NCBI GenBank assembly: GCA_014383445.1
Contig: JACNHV010000267.1
Span: 1-64,000 of the forward strand
Length of the DNA stretch: 64,000 bases
Direction: 5' to 3'
From: Candidatus Desulfobacula maris
GTDB taxonomy: Bacteria; Desulfobacterota; Desulfobacteria; Desulfobacterales; Desulfobacteraceae
Below, one piece after another: positions 57,066 through 64,000 of the stretch (its first letter is position 1; each line of letters starts with the position of its first letter). A program made the position numbers and the translations under genes. The notes under the pieces are model-generated. The model was not told the origin of the DNA, did no database searches, and worked only from the letters and a program-made list of their open reading frames with translations.

Positions 57066-57953
57066 ATGAAGCGGGCATTGATATTTGCCGGCGGAGGTTC
57101 CAGGGGAGCTTTCCAGATCGGAGTATGGAAATATCTGGAGGAAAGGAACTGGATACCGGATATCATCTGCGGCACCTCTGTAGGCGCCATTAACGCTGTG
57201 GGTATAGCGTCCGGCCTGGATACAGAAACCTTGATCCGATTGTGGACCACCCACAACCGCAGGAAAATGTACCAGCTCAACCTGGTTCCGTTTCTGTCCT
57301 GTTTTTTATCCGGGCGGGCATTAAAGCCTTTGCTGGATACACGAATGCTGCAACAGGTGGTTTCAGATTATCTTGATTTCGATGCATTAAAAAGTTCCTC
57401 CACCAGGGTGGTGATAACCGCCGTCAATGTCCACACGGCCCAGTCCTGCTCGTTTGATAATTCACAAATCAGTCTTGCGCATGTACTGGCCTCCAGCGCC
57501 CTGCCCATACTGTTCCCATGGCATGATATTGAAGGGGTTCCCCACTGGGATGGCGGGGTTATGACCAATATACCCCTGCAGCCGGCACTGGACTTTGGTG
57601 CGGACGAGATTATTATTGCCCTGCTGTCGCCCATCGGCCATACGCCTCAAGGGTTTCCCAGAACTGTCCGGGGGGCGCTGGAACATGTCTTTGAGCAGTT
57701 TCTGGCCAGTGCCTATCAAAGTGCGCTCCTGGCCAGGGGGTACCAGGACAGGCCTCTTCCTTCTCCCCAGCTTAAATATGAAACCCGTTATCATGGCCGT
57801 GATTCCGGTGAACACCAACCCAATATTATCACCCTGGCACCATCCAGGATGCTGGGGTTCAGATCTTTATTGAATTTTTCACCGGTCCAGGCAAAAGCGT
57901 TGATCCAGGAAGGGTATACAACAGCAAACACACAATTGAAACCATTTATTTAA
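57066..57953 (+). CDS. Patatin-like phospholipase
   Basis: A 295-residue patatin-family lipid acyl hydrolase. It has the oxyanion-hole GGGSRGAFQIG at the N-terminus, the nucleophile elbow GTSVGAIN and the catalytic Asp in WDGGVMTN, giving a Ser-Asp dyad. GGGGTGA precedes the ATG. It may release acyl chains from granule or membrane lipids next to the acyl-CoA synthetase that would reactivate them. Confidence 0.88.
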   Translation: MKRALIFAGGGSRGAFQIGVWKYLEERNWIPDIICGTSVGAINAVGIASGLDTETLIRLWTTHNRRKMYQLNLVPFLSCFLSGRALKPLLDTRMLQQVVSDYLDFDALKSSSTRVVITAVNVHTAQSCSFDNSQISLAHVLASSALPILFPWHDIEGVPHWDGGVMTNIPLQPALDFGADEIIIALLSPIGHTPQGFPRTVRGALEHVFEQFLASAYQSALLARGYQDRPLPSPQLKYETRYHGRDSGEHQPNIITLAPSRMLGFRSLLNFSPVQAKALIQEGYTTANTQLKPFI

Positions 57954-58006
57954 AACAAAGACAGCACTTTAACATATCAACTCCAACCACAGATAAAGGA
58001 AAAGAA

Positions 58007-59851
58007 ATGCTTCCAGATTATTTTGAGTTTTCCCTGCCAACAAAACTGGTCTATGGTATCGGCATTCTGGATTCAATTGAAGATGCCGTGGCCCGATTCG
58101 GAACCAAAAAAGCATTGCTGGTCACCGACGAAATCCTTTTAAAAGCAGGGCCCGTTGACCGGGTAAAGGCCGGGTTTAAAAAAACCAATATTAAAATTAC
58201 TGCTGTGTTTCATCAGGTTCCTCCCAATTCAACCATCCAGACCGTCCAGGACTGTGCCGCTCTGGGAAAAAAGAAAAAATGTGATATGATTATTGCCGTG
58301 GGCGGCGGCAGTGTGATTGATACGGCCAAAGTGGCTAATCTTCTGATCGCAAAGGGCGGAAATGTCGCCGACCACATGGGTGCCTATCTGCTGGATGTCA
58401 CGGACCAGCTGCTGCCGGCCATTGTGATCCCCACAACAGCAGGAACAGGTTCCGAGGTCACAAAGGTGGCCGTGATTGCTGATCCGGACAATGATGTCAA
58501 ACTGCCCTTTGCTGAAGAGCAATTTTTGCCCCAGCTGGCCATTCTTGACCCTGAAATGACGGTTTCAATGCCGCCAAGATTAACCGCATACACGGGAATG
58601 GATGCCCTGGTCCATGCCATTGAGGCCTATGTGGACAAGGAATGGTCCCCGGCGTCCGATGCCCTGGCTCTCCATGCCATCAAACTGATCACCGACAATA
58701 TTCTCCAGGCATGCCACAAACCCGATGACCTGCAGGCCAGGGGTGCCATGCAGGTGGGCAGTTTTCTTGCCGGTGTTGCATTCTCCCACTCTATGGTGGG
58801 CATGGTTCACGGTATCTCCCATGCCCTGGGCGGCGTTTACCATATTCCCCATGGCCTGGCCAACACCCTGATCCTTCCCGAGGTCATGGCATACAATCTT
58901 GAATCGCAGATCGAGCGATATGCAGATGTGGCCCTGGCCATGGGAGTTTCATTTCCCAATATTGTCAGCGGCAGCCAGAGTGTCATCAAAACCGGTGCCC
59001 TGGATCTGATCTCCAGGGTGGTGAAAAAAACGGATCTTGAGCCACTCAAAAATCTTGTGGACAGCAAAACCCATAAAATCAGGAATTTTGCCATTAAAAA
59101 ACTGGAAAACCTCGGGTTTGTAGACGGATGGATCAGACGCCAGGCTGCCATCGCCGGTATTGAAAAGGTTCGCATCCTTAACCGTCAGCTTGCCTTTTTA
59201 ACCCAGATGCCACTGAATCTCAAAGATGCCGGTATTGATGATGACCTGGCAAAACTTGCTCAGGTGGCAGATACAGCCATGGAAGACGGATCCATGCTGT
59301 ATAACCCGGTTGAACCGGATAGGGATGCGGTCATGAATATCGTTGAAACCGTTTATCGTTCAAAAGAGAGGCCGCTTGAGGTCACAGCCGAAGACCTGAG
59401 GCCAAAAGCACAGAAAAAGGCTGCATCCGGAAAAATGGTCAATGTCTTTAAAGACAGCGACATGGTGTATGACATTCTTGTTGATTTTTATCAGATGCTT
59501 GCCAAGGACCCCAGTATCGGGCCATCTTTGCAGAAAACCAACCTGTGCATACAATTTAGGTATGCAAATCCGGAAGCCATTATCACCATTGATACCACAG
59601 GAGATACAACACAAATTTTAAAGGGACAATTCAATGGAGACCCTGAAGTAACTATGTCCATGGATGCTGATTTTGCGCATAAATTCTGGCATGGCAAAGC
59701 CAATCTTGTCACCGCCTTGACCCGCAGGCAGGTGAAGGCCAAGGGGAATGTTCCCAAGACCCTGAAATTGTTACCCATACTGAAGCCGGCCTATGATCTT
59801 TATCCGAATTTCTTAAGAGAAAAAGGTCTTGAAGCGTTGATTCTAAAATAA
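58007..59851 (+). CDS. Iron-containing alcohol dehydrogenase fused to an SCP2 lipid-binding domain
   Basis: A 614-residue fusion. Residues about 1-385 are a group III Fe-alcohol dehydrogenase: the nucleotide site GGGSVIDTAK, the family region PTTAGTGSEVTK and metal ligands in HGISHALGGVYHIPHG. Residues about 490-614 are an SCP2-type sterol/lipid carrier domain (GDPEVTMSMDADFAHKFWHGK, then RRQVKAKGN). SCP2 domains hold hydrophobic acyl chains, so the enzyme is suited to long-chain aldehyde-alcohol conversion. It sits between patatin and acyl-CoA synthetase genes, opposite the reductase and WS/DGAT operon, and fits the alcohol step of wax ester formation. Confidence 0.88.
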   Translation: MLPDYFEFSLPTKLVYGIGILDSIEDAVARFGTKKALLVTDEILLKAGPVDRVKAGFKKTNIKITAVFHQVPPNSTIQTVQDCAALGKKKKCDMIIAVGGGSVIDTAKVANLLIAKGGNVADHMGAYLLDVTDQLLPAIVIPTTAGTGSEVTKVAVIADPDNDVKLPFAEEQFLPQLAILDPEMTVSMPPRLTAYTGMDALVHAIEAYVDKEWSPASDALALHAIKLITDNILQACHKPDDLQARGAMQVGSFLAGVAFSHSMVGMVHGISHALGGVYHIPHGLANTLILPEVMAYNLESQIERYADVALAMGVSFPNIVSGSQSVIKTGALDLISRVVKKTDLEPLKNLVDSKTHKIRNFAIKKLENLGFVDGWIRRQAAIAGIEKVRILNRQLAFLTQMPLNLKDAGIDDDLAKLAQVADTAMEDGSMLYNPVEPDRDAVMNIVETVYRSKERPLEVTAEDLRPKAQKKAASGKMVNVFKDSDMVYDILVDFYQMLAKDPSIGPSLQKTNLCIQFRYANPEAIITIDTTGDTTQILKGQFNGDPEVTMSMDADFAHKFWHGKANLVTALTRRQVKAKGNVPKTLKLLPILKPAYDLYPNFLREKGLEALILK

Positions 59852-59944
59852 ATATCTTGTTACCAGACAACACAAACAGTAATTCTCAAAAACGATTACA
59901 CGCTATATTATTAATAGGAAATTCTATTTTTTAAAGGAGTGGTT

Positions 59945-61732
59945 ATGCAGTTTAAAGACTATGCAAATTTTCATGAAATGCTGGACGAAACCATTGACAA
60001 GTATGGCGCTAACCAGGCCTACAGATGGTTTGACAAAGAGGGCAATGCAACTTCCATCACCTGGCAAAAATTTTATGATCAGGTAAAAACGGTATCAAAA
60101 AGTCTTATCGCTCTTGGTGTTGAGAAAGATGATAAAATTAATATTTTGAGCTATACCTGCTATAGATGGATCTTAACCGATGTCGCTGACATGAGTATCG
60201 GAATAGCTACCGTTGGTATCTATCAATCTAATTTACCCCAGGACTGTGAATATATCATCAATCATTCAGATGCGGTTCTTGTATTTGCAGAGAATCAAAC
60301 CCAACTGGATAAATTACTTGAGATCCGACAAAATATTCCCAATATTAAAAAGGTGATTCTTTTTAACGGCAAAGCCAAAGTGGATGACTGGGTCATCACT
60401 TTTGATGAATTCCTGGCCCTTGGAAAAGATATCGATGACAAAGTGTTTGAGGAACGCATTGAACAGGTTACACCCAAAGACACGGCAGGCATTGTCTACA
60501 CCTCCGGCACCACGGGCGTTCCCAAGGGGGTGGTCTTAACCCATGATAACATCACCTATACCTGTCAGTCAGTATACAATAGTGCCAACTTCTATGATGG
60601 TGAAGAAATGTTTGTTTTTCTTCCCCTGGCCCATGTCTTTGCCAGGACCTGCTGCTACACAGCTATTAGAACAGGGAATCGAACCTCTTTTGCCCGAAGT
60701 ATTGATACCCTTCTTGAAGATTTTGCCCTGGCCGCTCCTCACTGGTTTGTCAGTGTTCCCCGTGTCTTTGAAAAAATATATTCCAAGATCATAAGTGGTG
60801 CAAAGGCCAAAGGCGGTATCGCTGAAAAAATATTCGATTGGGCCTGCGGCGTGGGCAGCGAGGTCAGCACATGCAAACTGAACAAACAGCCCATTTCATT
60901 GGGGTTAGGTCTAAAATACAAACTGGCCACAAAATTAGTTTTTTCAAAAATTCACAGCGCTCTGGGCGGGAATGTCAAATGGTGCATCAGTGGTGCGGCT
61001 CCCTTGAACCCTGATATTGCAAAATTCTTTCATGCCGCCGGCCTGTTGATTCTAGAAGGAATCGGCATGACGGAAAATACGTCTTTCTCCAATGTAAACC
61101 GACCGGACAATTACAATTTTGGTGTGGTTGGCCCTCCAGGTGCAGGGATATCCCAGAAAATCGGAGAGGATGGAGAAGTGCTTTATTTAGGCCGGAATGT
61201 GATGAAAGAATATTATAAAATGCCGGAGGAAACAGCAAAAACCTTTACTGAGGATGGTTGGCTGAAAACAGGTGATATCGGTGAAATAGATGAAAACAAT
61301 GTTCTGAAAATCACTGATCGAAAAAAAGATCTGATCATTACTGCCGGCGGGAAAAATATTGCCCCGTCTCCCATTGAAGGGATCATGGCAACCTCCATAT
61401 ATTTCAACCAGGTTTGTGTGGTGGGTGACAAAAGAAAATATCTTTCTGCTGTGGTCACACTGGATGAGGCGAATATTAAAAATTATGCCGATACAAATCA
61501 GATTCCTTATGAAACCATATCTGATCTGATCGACCATTCAGACATAAAATCTCTCATCGATTCTGAACTGAACGATAAAAATAAAAACCTCCCTTCTTTT
61601 GAAACGATTAAAAAAGTAATTATCGTTCCTGAGTTCACCATTGAAAACGCCATGATGACCCCGACATTTAAACTGAAAAAAAATATTATCCTGAAAAAAT
61701 ATGAGCACGAGATTGATACCATGTATCAATAA
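59945..61732 (+). CDS. Long-chain fatty-acid-CoA ligase
   Basis: A 595-residue AMP-forming ligase of the FadD15/ACSL type. The P-loop is YTSGTTGVPKGV, the adenine region GIGMTENTS, and the C-terminal motif GWLKTGDIGEID leads to the hinge ITDRKKDLIITAGG. The ATG at 59945, five bases after AAAGGAG, is preferred over the GTG at 59939. It activates free fatty acids for esterification, reduction or beta-oxidation and completes the local acyl supply. Confidence 0.92.
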   Translation: MQFKDYANFHEMLDETIDKYGANQAYRWFDKEGNATSITWQKFYDQVKTVSKSLIALGVEKDDKINILSYTCYRWILTDVADMSIGIATVGIYQSNLPQDCEYIINHSDAVLVFAENQTQLDKLLEIRQNIPNIKKVILFNGKAKVDDWVITFDEFLALGKDIDDKVFEERIEQVTPKDTAGIVYTSGTTGVPKGVVLTHDNITYTCQSVYNSANFYDGEEMFVFLPLAHVFARTCCYTAIRTGNRTSFARSIDTLLEDFALAAPHWFVSVPRVFEKIYSKIISGAKAKGGIAEKIFDWACGVGSEVSTCKLNKQPISLGLGLKYKLATKLVFSKIHSALGGNVKWCISGAAPLNPDIAKFFHAAGLLILEGIGMTENTSFSNVNRPDNYNFGVVGPPGAGISQKIGEDGEVLYLGRNVMKEYYKMPEETAKTFTEDGWLKTGDIGEIDENNVLKITDRKKDLIITAGGKNIAPSPIEGIMATSIYFNQVCVVGDKRKYLSAVVTLDEANIKNYADTNQIPYETISDLIDHSDIKSLIDSELNDKNKNLPSFETIKKVIIVPEFTIENAMMTPTFKLKKNIILKKYEHEIDTMYQ

Positions 61733-61817
61733 CCAAAAAAAATTTATAATAGTCTAAAACGCTGTGATTAAAATTGATCAGCTTCATGCTATGGACAATT
61801 TTATTTAAGGATATGTG

Positions 61818-63401
61818 ATGGGAACAACACAACAGTATAATTTTGATTATATTGTTATCGGCTCAGGCTTTGGCGGCAGTGTGTCTGCATTGAGACTTGC
61901 CCAGAAGGGATATCGCGTAGGGGTTCTTGAAAAGGGAAAAGAATGGAAGACTGCTGATTTTCCAAAGACAAGCTGGAATATTAAAAAAAATTTATGGCTG
62001 CCCCTCCTGGGTTGTTATGGGTATCAGATGATCACGTTTTTTAAGCATGTCCTGATTTTTCATGGCGGCGGAGTGGGGGGCGGAAGCCTTGTATATGCCA
62101 ACCAGCTTCTCAAGCCACCTGATGAAGTTTTTGAAAGCCGGGACTGGTGCATTAATAATGCCAAAAAAGTGTTGATGCCCCATTATGAAACCGCTAGAAA
62201 AATGCTGGGAGCAACCCTGAGCCCCCAGGTGGGGAAAGCAGATCTTCTGCTCAAAGAAGTTGGCATTGAAATGACAGGAAAAGACACCTTCCATAAAAAT
62301 GATGTGGGTATTTTTTTTGGAGAACCGGACAAGAAAGTGCCAGACCCGTATTTTAACGGCAAAGGTCCGGATCGGACCGGGTGCACCTTTTGCGGTGCCT
62401 GTATGATTGGGTGTCCTGTGGGGGCAAAAAATACCCTGGATAAAAATTATCTTTACCTTGCAAAGGGTTTAGGGACTAAAATTATCCCGGAAACCCATGT
62501 GACCAGTGTCAGGCAGATGTATGGGGGGTATGAAGTTGTCACAAGAAAGACCACCGGTTTTTTCAAAAAAGAAACAGTATACAGTGCCAGAGGTGTTATA
62601 TTTTCCGGCGGAGTTCTAGGGACGGTAGAACTTTTAAGCAAATGCAAGGATGAAGGACTTTTACCCGATATCTCCGATGAACTGGGAAATTTTGTGAGAA
62701 CCAATTCCGAGGCCCTTATCGGTGTTAAATCAAATGATAAGACAACCAATTGGAATGACCAGATTGCCATCACATCCGGGATTTATCCGGATGATACCAC
62801 CCATATTGAAATCGTAAGATTGAATAAAGGATCAGATACCCTTTTCAATCTTTTAACCATCATGGCGGACGGTGGCGGAAAGTTGCCAAGATGGGTAAGA
62901 TTCCTGGGGAATGTTATCAAACATCCATTACGGTTTATCAAGTTGTTGTGGCCGATGGGCAAGGCGGCATCCATTTCTATTCTGCTGGTGATGCAGACAG
63001 ATAAAAATCACTTAAAACTGAAATATAAGCCAAGATGGTGGCGGTTTGGCAATAAATCAATCAATTCCGAAATACCCCAAGGATTTGAAAGATCCCCCTC
63101 CTATATCCCTGTGGCCAATGAAACTGCCAGACGTCTGGCAAAAAAAATGGATGGGATACCAATGAGTTCATTTCCCGAAGTGATCTTAAATATGTCAACC
63201 ACGGCCCATATTTTAGGGGGGTGCTGCATGGGTGATTCGTCAAAGACAGGTGTTGTCTCAAACAAAGGGGAATTATTCAATTATCCAAATCTTTATGTGG
63301 CGGACGGATCAGTTGTTTCTGCCAACCTTGGTGTGAATCCAAGCCTTACTATTACAGCACTTTCAGAATATATTATGTCCGCCATTCCCAATAAACATTA
63401 A
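61818..63401 (+). CDS. GMC-type FAD oxidoreductase with Cys-rich insert
   Basis: A 527-residue protein. The N-terminal FAD-binding motif is GSGFGGSVSALRLA, followed by GVGGGSLVYAN, and the C-terminal GMC signature region contains HILGGCCMGD and NLYVADGSV. It resembles cholesterol oxidase/long-chain alcohol oxidase relatives. A Cys-rich segment, CTFCGACMIGCPVGAKNT, looks like a [4Fe-4S]-type site. In an anaerobe the electron acceptor is probably not oxygen. It likely oxidises a long-chain alcohol or sterol-like lipid. ATG 61818 is preferred to GTG 61815. Confidence 0.85.
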   Translation: MGTTQQYNFDYIVIGSGFGGSVSALRLAQKGYRVGVLEKGKEWKTADFPKTSWNIKKNLWLPLLGCYGYQMITFFKHVLIFHGGGVGGGSLVYANQLLKPPDEVFESRDWCINNAKKVLMPHYETARKMLGATLSPQVGKADLLLKEVGIEMTGKDTFHKNDVGIFFGEPDKKVPDPYFNGKGPDRTGCTFCGACMIGCPVGAKNTLDKNYLYLAKGLGTKIIPETHVTSVRQMYGGYEVVTRKTTGFFKKETVYSARGVIFSGGVLGTVELLSKCKDEGLLPDISDELGNFVRTNSEALIGVKSNDKTTNWNDQIAITSGIYPDDTTHIEIVRLNKGSDTLFNLLTIMADGGGKLPRWVRFLGNVIKHPLRFIKLLWPMGKAASISILLVMQTDKNHLKLKYKPRWWRFGNKSINSEIPQGFERSPSYIPVANETARRLAKKMDGIPMSSFPEVILNMSTTAHILGGCCMGDSSKTGVVSNKGELFNYPNLYVADGSVVSANLGVNPSLTITALSEYIMSAIPNKH

Positions 63402-63447
63402 AAGGTATGTAAGTTTGAAAAATGTTTGATAACTGCTGGAGGAAAAA

Positions 63448-64000
63448 ATGAAAAATACAGATATCTCAGTTGAAGCACTGGGTGAAATTTGTGTGTACAA
63501 TCAAAATGATGCAGCTGTCCGTTTATCGGATCTCTGGAGTAAAAAAAAGGCAGTATTGGTTTTTGTCAGGCACTTTGGCTGAATTTTCTGCCGTCAGCAG
63601 GTGGCTGAATTGGCAAAGAGCGCGTCGCAATTTGAAAAATACAATGCAAATCTTGTGGTGATTGGTTCAGGCAAGTCACGCCACTTTGAAGAATTCAGAA
63701 AAAAGACCGGCTACAAAGGTAGATTGCTATCTGACCCCTCAAGGAAGGCCTTTACCATGCTCGGTTTTTCAAGGGGCATTACAGGGCTTATGAGTATCAA
63801 GTCGATCTCCAGGGTTTTCTCGGCAGTGAAAGGCGGTCATAAACAGGGTGCAATTCAAGGAAACACGCTTCAGCTAGGTGGTGCCATAATTGTTGACCCG
63901 TCATATACTGTAGACTATTTCTTTGCAAGCAAAAAAGCCGGAGACCATCCAGCAGTGGAAGATTTGATTGCAGCTGTCGATCCCAAACGTCGACCTGCTG
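63448..64000 (+). CDS. SelL-related peroxiredoxin-like selenoprotein (cut by window end)
   Basis: ATG at 63448 (GGAGG upstream) opens a frame with TGA at 63580-63582 that continues without further stops to the window edge (184 codons). The product has a thioredoxin/AhpC-TSA-like fold: KAVLVFVRHFG-U-IFC, then AELAKSASQFEKYN, VVIGSGKSRHFEEF and GGAIIVDPSYTVDYFF. TGA falls at the peroxidatic Cys position (U-x-x-C), with the resolving Cys retained, and a bSECIS hairpin follows. It matches SelL-related or PRXL2-like redox proteins, which use Sec in many deltaproteobacteria. The track shows only an out-of-frame shadow here. It probably detoxifies peroxides; the C-terminus is missing. Confidence 0.87.
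63580..63615 (+). promoter_or_regulatory. Sec codon and bSECIS hairpin of the SelL-like gene
   Basis: After TGA, TCAGC-AGGTG-GCTGA forms a 5-bp stem with an outer TGCC/GGCA extension. The five-base loop has G in its second position and starts 17 nt after the TGA, as in the TlpA-like gene. Confidence 0.75.

Noticed and set aside
63470-63661. 63-residue ORF at the right edge
   Set aside because: It is an out-of-frame shadow of the SelL-like selenoprotein gene.
1-64000. CRISPR arrays, insertion sequences, prophage, rRNA or tRNA genes
   Set aside because: None seen by eye: no spaced direct-repeat arrays, no transposase or integrase motifs and no conserved RNA gene signatures. A tRNAscan-SE and Rfam run would settle RNA genes.

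Overview
The window looks like chromosomal DNA of an anaerobic Desulfobacterota bacterium (former Deltaproteobacteria), most likely a Desulfobacteraceae-type sulfate reducer. The clues are three selenocysteine-encoding genes, a heterodisulfide-reductase-type iron-sulfur protein, many sigma-54 (-24/-12) promoters, a giant secondary-lipid synthase and a neutral-lipid (wax ester/PHA) locus. This assignment is inferred from gene content; no rRNA, tRNA, insertion sequence or CRISPR array was seen.

Region 1 (about 0.2-21 kb) is a metal (probably copper) and thiol-redox region. It holds a Met-rich ZraP-like periplasmic protein, a CopA-type Cu(I) ATPase, Lgt, two copies of a cassette made of a small protein ending in a Cys-Cys tail followed by a SHOCT membrane protein, and a minus-strand operon of two TlpA-like thioredoxins plus a frameshifted CYCXC-type gene. 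The first TlpA protein is a selenoprotein (U-x-x-C). Next come a PepSY protein and a set of electron-transfer genes: a CuA protein, a five-heme cytochrome c, a cupredoxin, and a CuA/NapH-like membrane ferredoxin. A ZraS/ZraR-like kinase and sigma-54 regulator close the region. Six sigma-54 promoters precede these transcription units. Three of them have upstream inverted repeats of the form TGGATAA-N3-TTATCCA, which suggests one regulon controlled by the local ZraSR-like pair.

Region 2 (about 21-31 kb) holds hrpA, a heterodisulfide-reductase-like selenoprotein with a textbook terminator, and parA-parB-ispH. The parB leader contains four tandem 18-bp Shine-Dalgarno-like repeats, and IspH is fused to a UbiA-type prenyltransferase.

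Region 3 (about 30-44.5 kb) holds an acyltransferase and a sigma-54 activator, divergent from a 3,859-residue lipid/polyketide synthase. The synthase has its own sigma-54 promoter and a perfect 8+2+8 palindrome upstream. Its domain order is FMN-ER-like, FMN-ER-like, KS, degenerate KS, AT, KS-like, three ACPs, KR, DH.

Region 4 (about 44.5-64 kb) is a neutral-lipid locus. Minus-strand genes are UbiB-like kinase, alpha/beta hydrolase, two paralogous acyl-ACP-reductase-like proteins, ferredoxin and WS/DGAT. Plus-strand genes are a phasin-like protein, two PhaR-type regulators, an unknown protein, patatin, an Fe-alcohol dehydrogenase fused to SCP2, acyl-CoA synthetase, a GMC oxidoreductase and a truncated SelL-like selenoprotein. 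Together they could supply acyl chains, reduce them to alcohols, esterify them, coat the granules and mobilise the lipid.
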